A DNA stretch of 40,697 bases from Candidatus Tayloriibacteriota bacterium (GCA_903857825.1 CAIOGI010000001.1:1-40697), one strand, 5' to 3'. Counted from the first letter of the stretch, positions 32,243 through 39,725 are shown. The notes: a model not told the origin generated them from the sequence alone. Made by a program: numbers and translations.

Positions 32243-33778
32243 ATGATATTATCATTAAAATTAGTTGTTCCCCTATTGGGGGTTGCCGGTTTAGTTGGTA
32301 TTGCACTAGGTTATTATTTACGCCTTATTATTTCATTGGGTAAAAAGGGCTCTATGGAGCTAGAAATAAAAGAGATGCTTCTTACAGCAAAGGAGGAGGC
32401 AAAGAAAATTACCGAGGAAGCTGATTCTATAGCAAAGAAGATCAGCACTGAGGCACGTTCTGAAATAAAGGAAAAAGAGGACAAAGCACAACAAATAGAA
32501 ACCCGCCTTATAAAAAAGGAGGATATTCTAGATAAACGCCAAGCAGACATAGATAAAGAAGTAGAAACAATAAAAGAGAAAATTGTCGAAATAAAGACAA
32601 TAAAAGAAAGGGCAGAAAATCTAGAAAAAGAGAAGGCTCAAGCATTAGAGAAGGTTGCAGGTATGTCATTGGAAGATGCCAAACAATCATTATTAAAAAC
32701 GGCAGAAAAGAACTACGAACAAGATATCCTTATCCGTATTCAAAAGTTTGAACAAAATGGAGAAGCAATACTTGAGAAGAAGGCACAGGATATTCTTTCT
32801 ACATCCATACAGCGCCTAGCAAATTCTGTGGCCTCTGATGTAATGTCAACATCAGTAACTATTCCTAATGATGAGATAAAGGGTAAAATTATTGGAAAGG
32901 AAGGACGAAATATAAAAGCATTTGAAAGAGTAACTGGGGTAGAAGTTATAGTTGACGACACTCCAGGCACCATTACTATATCTTCATTTGATCCTGTAAG
33001 AAGACATGTTGCCAAAGCAGCGCTTGAAGAATTGATAAAAGATGGCCGTATTCAACCAGCAAAAATTGAGAAGGTTGTGGAAGCAGCTCAAGCGGGAATA
33101 AACAAAACAATAAAAGAAAAGGGTGAGCAAGCCGCATATGAATGTGGAGTTATTGGATTGGACCCAAGAATATTACTTATACTAGGACGTTTACATTTCA
33201 GAACAAGTTATGGTCAAAATGTACTACAACACTCTATAGAGATGACACATATTGCTGGTATGATAGCAGAGGAAATCGGTGCGAATGTGGCTGTAGCAAA
33301 AGCTGGTGCACTATTGCATGATATTGGAAAAGCACTCGACCACGAAGTTGTAGGAACTCACGTAGAAATAGGACGAAGAATACTACAGAAATTCGGTGCT
33401 AGTGAAGAAATAATAAAGGCGATGCAGTCACATCACGAAGAGTATCCTTATGAAACGGTAGAGTCACGTATCGTTCAGACAGCTGATGCTATATCAGGAG
33501 CTCGTCCAGGCGCTCGCCATGATAGTATAGAAAATTATTTAAAAAGACTTGGGGATCTTGAAGCAATAGCAAATGCCTTCACAGGTGTTGAAAAGTCCTA
33601 CGCTCTTCAGGCTGGTCGTGAAATAAGGATATTCGTTACTCCAGAAAAAGTTACAGACCTAGAAGCCAAGAATATGGCTAGAGATATAGCTGATAAAATA
33701 GAAAAGGACTTGAAATATCCTGGTGAAATCAAGGTTACAATCATTCGTGAAACTCGAGTAATTGATTTTGCTAGATAG
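32243..33778 (+). CDS. rny: Ribonuclease Y
   Basis: About 511 residues from the ATG at 32243 (a TTG at 32216 is in frame but less likely). N-terminal membrane helix (VPLLGVAGLVGIALGYYL), a long coiled coil rich in Glu/Lys (about 40-190), a KH domain (KGKIIGKEGRNIKAFE) and an HD domain (ALLHDIGKALDHE with later SHHEEY and DAISGARPGARHD). RNase Y is a membrane-bound endoribonuclease that starts mRNA decay. The stop is the first base pair of a large stem (GGCAAAATT 33778-33786 with AATTTTGCC 33951-33959) that encloses structured element copy B. Confidence 0.97.
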   Translation: MILSLKLVVPLLGVAGLVGIALGYYLRLIISLGKKGSMELEIKEMLLTAKEEAKKITEEADSIAKKISTEARSEIKEKEDKAQQIETRLIKKEDILDKRQADIDKEVETIKEKIVEIKTIKERAENLEKEKAQALEKVAGMSLEDAKQSLLKTAEKNYEQDILIRIQKFEQNGEAILEKKAQDILSTSIQRLANSVASDVMSTSVTIPNDEIKGKIIGKEGRNIKAFERVTGVEVIVDDTPGTITISSFDPVRRHVAKAALEELIKDGRIQPAKIEKVVEAAQAGINKTIKEKGEQAAYECGVIGLDPRILLILGRLHFRTSYGQNVLQHSIEMTHIAGMIAEEIGANVAVAKAGALLHDIGKALDHEVVGTHVEIGRRILQKFGASEEIIKAMQSHHEEYPYETVESRIVQTADAISGARPGARHDSIENYLKRLGDLEAIANAFTGVEKSYALQAGREIRIFVTPEKVTDLEAKNMARDIADKIEKDLKYPGEIKVTIIRETRVIDFAR

Positions 33779-33795
33779 GCAAAATTAGAATCGTG

Positions 33796-33943
33796 TACCT
33801 GCAAAATTGAGACTCGATGCGGTGAGGGAGACTTTATTTTTACTAGCTTGCGCGATATTGTTTGATTTATCAAACAACAAGTGCCTTGGCTATAAAAATA
33901 AAGTGCTCCCGAGCGCAAGCAAGCGAGTCCAATTTTGCAGGTA
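33796..33943 (+). repeat. Structured 3' element, copy B (after rny)
   Basis: Begins 17 nt after the rny stop. Outer stem TACCTGCAAAATTG/CAATTTTGCAGGTA continues into GACTCG/CGAGTC with one bulged A, as in copy A (2645-2737) but with different outer bases. The arms GCGGTGAGGGAGACTT and AAGTGCTCCCGAGCGC are the same as in copy A except single changes. The apex is longer (TATTTTTA/TAAAAATA and TGTTTGAT/ATCAAACA). Same orientation relative to the gene before it as copy A. Confidence 0.8.
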
Positions 33944-33993
33944 AACGGCCAATTTTGCCAAAACTCGATAACTGTTATCCAGTTTTACTCCCC

Positions 33994-34021
33994 TTGCTTA
34001 TAAAATGGCTTATTATATAAT
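33994..34021 (+). promoter_or_regulatory. Promoter of the HU gene
   Basis: TTGCTT (33994-33999), a 16-nt spacer and TATAAT (34016-34021). The start would be near 34028, about 38 nt before the ATG. Confidence 0.65.
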
Positions 34022-34065
34022 TATACCGAGGTTAGAAACCATTATTAATAAGTAATAAAAAAACT

Positions 34066-34338
34066 ATGAACAAAGCAGCAATTGTAGATGCAGTACATGT
34101 AGTACTTGGAGGAACAAAGGTCCAAGCAGAACAAGCAGTAGAAGTTGTATTGAGCTCAATCATCGATTCTCTAAAGAAGGGTGATGAGGTTTCAATAGCA
34201 GGTCTAGGTATCTTCTCAGTAAAGCAGCGTGCAGCTAGAGAGGCTCGAAATCCTCGAACTGGTGAGGCTATTAAGGTTCCAGCAATGAAGGTTCCTAAGT
34301 TCCGAGCCGCAAAGGCTTTGAAGGATGCTGTAAAATAA
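34066..34338 (+). CDS. HU family DNA-binding protein
   Basis: 90 residues, the full HU/IHF length. MNKAAIVDAVHVVLGG begins the helical dimerisation part. VSIAGLGIFSVKQRAAREARNPRTGEAIKVP carries the beta arm with the conserved NPRTGE and tip Pro. KVPKFRAAKALKDAVK is the C-terminal helix. It binds and bends DNA as a dimer and compacts the nucleoid. It has its own promoter and a terminator-like hairpin just after the stop. No sign of a second HU gene in the window. Confidence 0.96.
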   Translation: MNKAAIVDAVHVVLGGTKVQAEQAVEVVLSSIIDSLKKGDEVSIAGLGIFSVKQRAAREARNPRTGEAIKVPAMKVPKFRAAKALKDAVK

Positions 34339-34354
34339 AACTCTTAGAGTTTTT
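34337..34354 (+). terminator. Terminator-like hairpin after HU
   Basis: AAAACTC TTA GAGTTTT plus T. Short but directly after the stop. Confidence 0.6.
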
Positions 34355-34423
34355 AGCATCAATACTTATTTCAAGCCTGTTCGAGCGCTTTACATCAAAC
34401 GCACTTTTATACAGGATAGCAAA

Positions 34424-34448
34424 AGACCACCATAGGGTGGTTTTTTTG
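34424..34448 (+). terminator. Second terminator downstream of HU
   Basis: ACCACC/GGTGGT with a 4-nt loop and seven T. The 70 bp between the two terminators shows no gene. This one could end read-through from HU or a very small RNA. Confidence 0.75.
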
Positions 34449-34487
34449 TTTGTTATTTTATAAATTTTTAATTGTGGCACATTACAA

Positions 34488-34718
34488 TTAATACACCTTC
34501 TGCAGGAAAGGGCAAAATATTTTATGCCATGATCGAGGACCATCAGAACGTGTCCTGGACTCTTCTCCTGGCGCAACAGGAATTGGCATTAAATTGACAT
34601 ATGTGGGACATACTCCAGTGACTTTAAAAACTCCAACGAGTATAAAATAAGCCACAACTATAGTTACAATGATTGATAAAATAACTATTAAAATCTTCTT
34701 TGACATTTTTATATTCAT
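34488..34718 (-). CDS. Small membrane-anchored protein
   Basis: About 76 residues from the ATG at 34718 (a second ATG at 34706). One N-terminal membrane helix (KKILIVILSIIVTIVVAYFILVGVF), then an external segment with two cysteines and a proline-rich stretch (CPTYVNLMPIPVAPGEE), ending FCPFLQKVY. It lies 10 bp after the SDR gene on the same strand, so probably co-transcribed. The longer frame up to 34799 overlaps the SDR gene and is unlikely. No family recognised; the reading frame itself is moderately sure. Confidence 0.55.
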   Translation of the reverse strand: MNIKMSKKILIVILSIIVTIVVAYFILVGVFKVTGVCPTYVNLMPIPVAPGEESRTRSDGPRSWHKIFCPFLQKVY

Positions 34719-34728
34719 AAATTTTTTA

Positions 34729-35460
34729 TTACCACTCAAGCCTCTCCCCATTAAACCAGAACTGCCCTGTCTCAATGTCTTTATTCGTCGCTGTTTCAAA
34801 AATATGCCTTGCTGCTTCTTCTGGAGTTACTGGTGCCTTTTCCCCACCCATATCTGTCTTCACCCAACCCGGATGCACTGAAGAAACTTTTATAGCTTTA
34901 CCCTCATGCTGTAGTCGCGATGACAAAATGAGAGTATACATATTCAAGCCAGCCTTAGATATCCTGTACGAAGGATAATAATCAGGATTTATTGCAGAAC
35001 GAGAACCCCCTTCATCCGCCTCTTCCTTCAAGTACTCCTGATTCTGACGCTTTTGCATATCCCCCAAAGATCCTGCAGCAGATGATGTATTAACAATATG
35101 TCCATCTTCACTCATAAGTGAAATGATTTGCTCAGTAAAATCTATAGTGCCAATTAAATTTACGTCCAGTGTTTTTCTTAGATTATCAACAATCATGGCC
35201 GACCCATCATTATCCACCATTATTCCTGCATTATTGTGCAAAATGTCGATTTTTACACTGATCTTGGATATTTCTGCCACACAATCCTTTATTGATTGAG
35301 AAATAGACAAATCTAATTTAAATACTTTTAGATTTTCATTTGAATAATCCACTACCCCATCCGTCGATGTCCCAAGAACAAAATACCCTTCTAATAGGTA
35401 CTTTTGTGCTAAAGCTTTCCCTATTCCTTTACTTATACCCGTTATTAGTATTGTCTTCAT
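34729..35460 (-). CDS. Short-chain dehydrogenase/reductase
   Basis: About 243 residues from the ATG at 35460. A longer frame to 35502 would run into the tRNA-Gly gene. Rossmann motifs: ITGISKGIGKALA (cofactor loop), ILHNNAGIM (NNAG), NTSSAAGS with the catalytic Ser, and YRISKAGLN (YxxxK). HPGWVKTDMGG is typical of the carbonyl-reductase-like classical SDRs. NAD(P)-dependent oxidoreductase; substrate not predictable. Followed closely by a small membrane protein gene. Confidence 0.9.
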   Translation of the reverse strand: MKTILITGISKGIGKALAQKYLLEGYFVLGTSTDGVVDYSNENLKVFKLDLSISQSIKDCVAEISKISVKIDILHNNAGIMVDNDGSAMIVDNLRKTLDVNLIGTIDFTEQIISLMSEDGHIVNTSSAAGSLGDMQKRQNQEYLKEEADEGGSRSAINPDYYPSYRISKAGLNMYTLILSSRLQHEGKAIKVSSVHPGWVKTDMGGEKAPVTPEEAARHIFETATNKDIETGQFWFNGERLEW

Positions 35461-35467
35461 TTTATTG

Positions 35468-35538
35468 TGCGGGCAGGGAGAATCGAACTCCCGTCTACAC
35501 ATTGGAAGTGTGTCATTCTACCACTAAACCATGCCCGC
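35468..35538 (-). tRNA. tRNA-Gly (anticodon TCC)
   Basis: Acceptor GCGGGC/GCCCGC, discriminator A. The anticodon stem ACACA/TGTGT encloses CTTCCAA with anticodon TCC. T-loop GTTCGATTC. CCA is not encoded. It lies between the SDR gene and the first HTH gene. Confidence 0.95.
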
Positions 35539-35547
35539 AATATTCAT

Positions 35548-36213
35548 TTATTTAAGAACAGAATCTATACTAGCAAGAATCTTTCGATGTAACAAGGTCC
35601 CAATATCTTTATTACCATCACTTACAATTGATAAATGAGCTGTACCGTATGGTAGAATATTTTTGTTTTTTCTTTTCTTGTTTAATCTGTTATCGAATAA
35701 CGATCTATAAAATGCCTCTTTTTTAATATTAAGCATCTTCATCCAAAACTCTATGACATCATCCTCATTATTGTCTGGATACATATGAATTCTGACCTTA
35801 AAATTTGAATCTGATAATCCAAAGCAAATTTTAAACCACTTCATTGTAAATCTTATAATCCTAGGATCAGAATTTGCTATTCTAATACAATCTCCTGTCT
35901 TGCTTCCCTCACCAATATAGATACCCAATCCAAGTATAAAGATATCTCTTTCTGAAAGAACACCAATACTTTCCTTTGCATACTGATCCGCTTTCAATAC
36001 AGAATTCATTTTATCGACCCTTTTTATCTGACTAATCTTTCTATTATTTTCCTCTACCCTTTTTATCACCAAATCATTTGGAATGAAAACAACTTCCTTA
36101 AGCCAATCACTCAAAGTACTTTTTGCAATTTTCAATTTTGAAGAAATATCAGCGTAAGAAAAACCCTCTTTTCTTAATTTTATAGCTTCATTCTTTTTTA
36201 TTTTAGAATACAT
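35548..36213 (-). CDS. HTH protein with LAGLIDADG-like region (paralog 1)
   Basis: 221 residues. N-terminal helix-turn-helix (residues about 8-40: IKLRKEGFSYADISSKLKIAKSTLSDWLKE). In the middle, FILGLGIYIGEGSKTGDCIRIANSDP resembles a LAGLIDADG helix and following strand (GxxxGEGS). The same layout occurs in the gene at 37583-38128. It may be a DNA-binding regulator or a degenerate homing-endonuclease relative; WhiA combines similar parts in the opposite order. It lies between two tRNA genes. TATAAT lies 9 nt before the ATG, and a palindrome in the promoter (36247-36262) could be its operator. Confidence 0.7.
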   Translation of the reverse strand: MYSKIKKNEAIKLRKEGFSYADISSKLKIAKSTLSDWLKEVVFIPNDLVIKRVEENNRKISQIKRVDKMNSVLKADQYAKESIGVLSERDIFILGLGIYIGEGSKTGDCIRIANSDPRIIRFTMKWFKICFGLSDSNFKVRIHMYPDNNEDDVIEFWMKMLNIKKEAFYRSLFDNRLNKKRKNKNILPYGTAHLSIVSDGNKDIGTLLHRKILASIDSVLK

Positions 36214-36246
36214 TATGGATTAATTATAGTTGTATAACCATAATTG

Positions 36247-36262
36247 TACCATATTTATGGTA
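36247..36262. promoter_or_regulatory. Candidate operator, inverted repeat
   Basis: TACCATA TT TATGGTA, perfect 7-bp arms with a 2-bp centre, about 35 bp before the start of the HTH gene at 36213. A further ACCATA half-site lies at 36238. The position suits autoregulation. Confidence 0.5.
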
Positions 36263-36270
36263 AGGTAATG

Positions 36271-36687
36271 CTACTTTTTCTCTATCGCCTCTTTTATCTC
36301 ATCAACTTCCTTCTTTATCTCTCTCACCGTAGCCTTTATACTCTCAAGCTGAATTTCCTCCTCTTCTATTTCCTTCTCTGTCTTATCCCCTATCTTCTTC
36401 TGATGTTTTAATCCTGACATCAAAACAGTATCACCTATAAATACTGATACCATTAAACCAGTTGCCAACAACACAAAAACAATAATTATCATGTTTATCG
36501 GCTCATAAAAAACAAATCCTAAAATTCCACCCTTTGCTTGTAAAATATCTGCTGTATGCCAAACACCCCTCCAGAATAAAACAACTGCCACACCACCGAT
36601 TATAGAATACAAAATAGGTAAATGGCTCAAGCGACCACGAACCTTGTCTTCGAATTTGTCAAAAAAATTCAATAAAGATTTGAACAT
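36271..36687 (-). CDS. Two-pass membrane protein with C-terminal coiled coil
   Basis: 138 residues from the ATG at 36687; the longer frame to 36723 runs through the tRNA-Pro gene. Two hydrophobic segments (YSIIGGVAVVLFWRGVW and MIIIVFVLLATGLMVSVFIG) are followed by a charged helix rich in Glu/Lys (EEEEIQLESIKATVREIKKEVDEIKEAIEKK). No enzyme motif. It resembles conserved hypothetical membrane proteins of this bacterial group. The coiled coil may face the cytoplasm. Located between tRNA-Pro and the HTH gene. Confidence 0.72.
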   Translation of the reverse strand: MFKSLLNFFDKFEDKVRGRLSHLPILYSIIGGVAVVLFWRGVWHTADILQAKGGILGFVFYEPINMIIIVFVLLATGLMVSVFIGDTVLMSGLKHQKKIGDKTEKEIEEEEIQLESIKATVREIKKEVDEIKEAIEKK

Positions 36688-36692
36688 ACTTG

Positions 36693-36765
36693 TCGGAGCG
36701 CCGGGATTCGAACCCGGAGTCACTTCTTCCCAAAAGAAGCATGTTAGCCGTTACACCACGCTCCG
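36693..36765 (-). tRNA. tRNA-Pro (anticodon TGG)
   Basis: Acceptor CGGAGCG/CGCTCCG, discriminator A. Anticodon loop TTTGGGA (anticodon TGG) within CTTCT/AGAAG. T-loop GGTTCGAATCC. No CCA encoded. Confidence 0.95.
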
Positions 36766-36825
36766 ATAACTTCATCATACTAACACAGTAATAGGAAAAA
36801 ATCCAAATTTATAGCCAAACAAATA

Positions 36826-37200
36826 CTATAAAATTATGTTTTCAAGCATTTCGACTTTTGACTCCCCTGTTTTTTGATTTACCAGAACAATTATAACGTG
36901 AAACTGAAATTCAGCATCCAAACCATATTTCTTGTCATTTAAATATGTTTGAATTACCCTTCTTAATCTCCTTAGCTTTAGGTCATGGACATTTTCCTCT
37001 GGCCTATATCCGTTATCTTGACCATTATGAATCATACTTTTTACCTCTATAAAATGTAGTATTCCTGCCTTAACGGCCACAATATCTATCTCCCCCCACT
37101 TTTTAAGATAGTTTCTGTCTTGAATAAAGTAACCACGCTGTCTAAGATATTCACAAGCAATTTCCTCACCAAAGTCTCCTTTTTCTCTAGTATTTAACAT
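36826..37200 (-). CDS. yraN: YraN family protein (UPF0102)
   Basis: 124 residues. MLNTREKGDFGEEIACEYL, then WGEIDIVAVKAGILHFIEVK carries the E-x-D...ExK pattern of an endonuclease-like (PD-(D/E)xK) fold. Family function is not settled; YraN-type proteins often lie near genes of DNA metabolism. Here it stands between tRNA genes. TATAAC lies about 10 nt before the ATG. No partner gene is obvious. Confidence 0.9.
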   Translation of the reverse strand: MLNTREKGDFGEEIACEYLRQRGYFIQDRNYLKKWGEIDIVAVKAGILHFIEVKSMIHNGQDNGYRPEENVHDLKLRRLRRVIQTYLNDKKYGLDAEFQFHVIIVLVNQKTGESKVEMLENIIL

Positions 37201-37277
37201 AATTTTACAAGTTATAAACAGTTAATAAAAAGACAAAAGACACGAATATAAGCCATATTTTCACTGTCTTATAAACA

Positions 37278-37298
37278 TTGTCCACAGAGTTATCCACA
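37278..37298 (+). promoter_or_regulatory. Pair of DnaA-box-like sites
   Basis: TTGTCCACA (37278-37286) and TTATCCACA (37290-37298, perfect consensus), same strand, 3 bp apart, in the AT-rich gap between yraN and tRNA-Gly. About 2 kb from the parS-like cluster. Confidence 0.5.
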
Positions 37299-37363
37299 GT
37301 TTTAGGATAAATATGAGCAAACTAGCCATATTATAAAAAGGACTAATAAAAGGACTCTATTGG

Positions 37364-37434
37364 TGCGGGTAAGGAGAATCGAACTCCTGCCTCGTCTTTG
37401 GCAAAGACGTGTCCTACCATTAAACAATACCCGC
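37364..37434 (-). tRNA. tRNA-Gly (anticodon GCC)
   Basis: Acceptor GCGGGT/ACCCGC, discriminator A. Anticodon stem CGTCT/AGACG with loop TTGCCAA (anticodon GCC). T-loop GTTCGATTC. No CCA encoded. Confidence 0.95.
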
Positions 37435-37498
37435 ATGTAATTCAAAAAACGTTAAAAATCATTATAATCTAATTCTCATTTTTTTGCCAGAAAATCAG

Positions 37499-37570
37499 TG
37501 CGCCCGGAAGGAGTCGAACCTTCACTGACAGTTCCGAAGACTGTTGTGATATCCATTTCACTACGGGCGC
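37499..37570 (-). tRNA. tRNA-Arg (anticodon TCG)
   Basis: Acceptor GCGCCCG/CGGGCGC, discriminator A. Anticodon stem ACAGT/ACTGT, loop CTTCGGA (anticodon TCG). T-loop GGTTCGACTCC. No CCA encoded; lies 12 bp after the second HTH gene. Confidence 0.95.
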
Positions 37571-37582
37571 ATATGCCAATCG

Positions 37583-38128
37583 CTAAACATTATCATAATA
37601 CGCTATTAATAGCTTTTGCCAAGCTGTTAATTGTCTAAACTTGTCTATACCTGAAATATTCAATCTGATGCATTTACCATACATAATTTCGGATATTTGT
37701 GCACCTTCGGCCATCAAGTACCTAGTCGCCCACTTTTTCATTACTTCTACCATTTTCCTATCTGTGCTTGTAAACTGAAAACAATTTCCTTCTTTTGCAC
37801 CCTTAGCCCAATACAACGAAAGTCCAAGCATGAAAAATGAATCCTCTATTAGTCGTGGAAAAGCCCTAACAGCCTGATCATATATATTCTTTTCCTTGAA
37901 CACTCGATTCGACTTCTTCATGACCAGAGCATTCAATCTTCCCCGACTTACTTTCACGCTGTTTCTTTGAGCTAATTCAGCCTTTTGTATTTCAGTTAAC
38001 TTGATATCTTTTAGCCATGAGGATAGCGTACTTCTGCCGATGTTTAAATCATTTGAGATTTCTGAGAGTGATTTACCAAAAAGGCGTAATTCTCTAGCTT
38101 TTTTTAGTAATTGTATACTAGGTATCAT
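37583..38128 (-). CDS. HTH protein with LAGLIDADG-like region (paralog 2)
   Basis: About 181 residues from the ATG at 38128 (MIPSIQLLKKAREL). A longer frame to 38233 overlaps the start of cca and is unlikely. The helix-turn-helix LFGKSLSEISNDLNIGRSTLSSWLKD matches paralog 1 (35548-36213). FMLGLSLYWAKGAKEGNCFQFTSTDRKMVE corresponds to its LGLGIYIGEGSKTGD region, but the acidic residue is replaced (AKGAK). A catalytic role is therefore less likely, and a DNA-binding role more so. Divergent from cca, adjacent to tRNA-Arg. Confidence 0.68.
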   Translation of the reverse strand: MIPSIQLLKKARELRLFGKSLSEISNDLNIGRSTLSSWLKDIKLTEIQKAELAQRNSVKVSRGRLNALVMKKSNRVFKEKNIYDQAVRAFPRLIEDSFFMLGLSLYWAKGAKEGNCFQFTSTDRKMVEVMKKWATRYLMAEGAQISEIMYGKCIRLNISGIDKFRQLTAWQKLLIAYYDNV

Positions 38129-38195
38129 ATTATATGACAGTATACCACATGTCCCATATATGAAAAATATCAAATAAATGCTAACATTAAAACTA

Positions 38196-39674
38196 ATGAA
38201 AAATAGTGTCATACCAAAAGAAATAGTGGACATTGTGGAGACCCTAGAAAAAGCTGGCTACGAGGCATTTCTTGTGGGTGGATGTACGCGTGATATTTTA
38301 TTAGGAAGAACTCCTAAAGATTGGGATGTAACTACAAATGCGACACCAGAACAAATCATTCCGTTATTCACAAAAACTTTTTATGAAAACTCATATGGAA
38401 CTGTTGGGGTCGTAAATGAGAATACTGAGGATGAAAAATTAAAGATAGTGGAAGTCACTCCATACCGCATTGAAAGCTCCTATACTGACCACAGACACCC
38501 AGACGAAGTAAAATTTAGTAAGAGTATCGAGGACGATCTCAAGCGCCGTGATTTCACAATTAATGCGATTGCAGTAAGCCTATCGAAAGGTGCAATAAAA
38601 GACATAATAGATATCTTCAATGGTTTAAAGGACATAAAGGACAAAGCTATAAAAGCCGTTGGAAATGCTGAAGATCGATTCAATGAGGACGCTTTGCGCA
38701 TGATTAGAGCTGTGAGACTAGCGACCGAGACAGGTTTCACGATTAACATTGATACGGAAAAGGCTATATTGAGCCATGCAAGTCATATCAAAGGAATATC
38801 TTTGGAGCGTGTAAGGGATGAATTTACTAAGATTATCATGTCAAATAATCCTAAATTTGGCATTGAATTGCTAGATAAACTTGATTTGCTTAAGTATATT
38901 GTTCCTGAACTTGTTGTCGCAAAAGGGATTGAGCAGAATCAAGCTCACGCTTTCGACGTTTGGGAGCATTTACTTAGGTCCCTACAGCACGCCGCTGACA
39001 AGAACTGGCCTCTTGATATTCGCCTTTCTGCGCTATTTCATGATATTTCAAAGCCAGAAACTAGAAGATTTTCACGTGAAACAAATCAATTTACATTCTA
39101 CGGTCATGAAGTAATTGGTTCACGTGTAACAAAAACGATACTTGAAAGACTGAAGTTTCCAACAAAAACTATAGAAAAAATATCAAAACTTGTACGCTGG
39201 CACATGTTCTTTTCAGATACTGAGACTATTACTCTTTCAGCCGTAAGAAGAATGATTGCAAATGTCGGTAGGGAAAATATATGGGATTTAATAAACATTC
39301 GTATGTGCGATCGTATAGGAACAGGCAGACCGAAGGAAAACCCTTATAGACTTAGAAAATATGAGTCGATGATTGAGGAAGCCATGAGAGATCCGATCTC
39401 GGTTGCAATGCTTAAAATCGATGGAAAACGTATAATGGATGTTACACGTGTAACTCCGGGACCAAAAGTTGGTCAAATTCTCATTGCCTTGCTAGAGGAA
39501 GTGCTTGAAAACCCAAAGCTCAATACGGCTGAAATACTAGAGAATAGGGCTCAGGAGCTCGTTGTTTTAGCAGAAAAGGATCTAATAGCGCTTGCAGAGA
39601 AAGGCAAATTAAAGAAAGACGAACTAGAACATGAAAATATCGAGGAAATACATAAAAAATACCATGTTTCATAA
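38196..39674 (+). CDS. cca: CCA-adding tRNA nucleotidyltransferase with HD domain
   Basis: About 492 residues from the ATG at 38196; an ATG at 38178 is in frame and possible. Class II head: LVGGCTRDILLGRTPKDWDVTT (GG and DxD metal site), RRDFTINAIAVS and EDALRMIRAVRLATE. Then an HD domain (LSALFHDISKPETRR). Adds CCA to tRNA 3' ends. All four tRNA genes beside it lack encoded CCA, so it is needed. The C-terminal tail is Lys/Glu-rich. Three parS-like palindromes lie within the last third of the frame, encoded as FSRETN, GSRVTK and DVTRVT. Confidence 0.96.
   Translation: MKNSVIPKEIVDIVETLEKAGYEAFLVGGCTRDILLGRTPKDWDVTTNATPEQIIPLFTKTFYENSYGTVGVVNENTEDEKLKIVEVTPYRIESSYTDHRHPDEVKFSKSIEDDLKRRDFTINAIAVSLSKGAIKDIIDIFNGLKDIKDKAIKAVGNAEDRFNEDALRMIRAVRLATETGFTINIDTEKAILSHASHIKGISLERVRDEFTKIIMSNNPKFGIELLDKLDLLKYIVPELVVAKGIEQNQAHAFDVWEHLLRSLQHAADKNWPLDIRLSALFHDISKPETRRFSRETNQFTFYGHEVIGSRVTKTILERLKFPTKTIEKISKLVRWHMFFSDTETITLSAVRRMIANVGRENIWDLINIRMCDRIGTGRPKENPYRLRKYESMIEEAMRDPISVAMLKIDGKRIMDVTRVTPGPKVGQILIALLEEVLENPKLNTAEILENRAQELVVLAEKDLIALAEKGKLKKDELEHENIEEIHKKYHVS
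39068..39083. promoter_or_regulatory. parS-like site 1 (inside cca)
   Basis: ATTTTCACGTGAAACA matches the ParB-binding consensus TGTTTCACGTGAAACA at 14 of 16 positions. Confidence 0.6.
39119..39132. promoter_or_regulatory. parS-like site 2, weak (inside cca)
   Basis: GGTTCACGTGTAAC matches the parS core GTTTCACGTGAAAC at 12 of 14 positions. Confidence 0.35.
39440..39455. promoter_or_regulatory. parS-like site 3, symmetric variant (inside cca)
   Basis: TGTTACACGTGTAACT contains the perfect palindrome GTTACACGTGTAAC; 13 of 16 positions agree with parS. Confidence 0.4.
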
Positions 39675-39681
39675 GAAACAT
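39664..39681. repeat. Palindrome at the cca stop
   Basis: ATGTTTC ATAA GAAACAT, 7-bp arms spanning the cca stop codon. It shares GTTTC/GAAAC half-sites with parS but has no CACGTG centre. It could also be a short terminator hairpin without a T-tract. Confidence 0.45.
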
Positions 39682-39700
39682 TACACTGACGTATAGTGAC

Positions 39701-39716
39701 GATTTCACGTGAAACA
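39701..39716. promoter_or_regulatory. parS-like site 4 (after cca)
   Basis: GATTTCACGTGAAACA, 14 of 16 matches to parS, in noncoding DNA 27 bp after the cca stop. Confidence 0.6.
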
Positions 39717-39725
39717 GAACGAAAC

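Noticed and set aside
34295-34576. 93-codon minus-strand frame downstream of HU
   Set aside because: Runs through two terminators and overlaps HU antisense; no conserved features.
36890-36905. AACGTGAAAC in yraN as a further parS half-site
   Set aside because: Lacks the CACGTG centre and matches too few positions.
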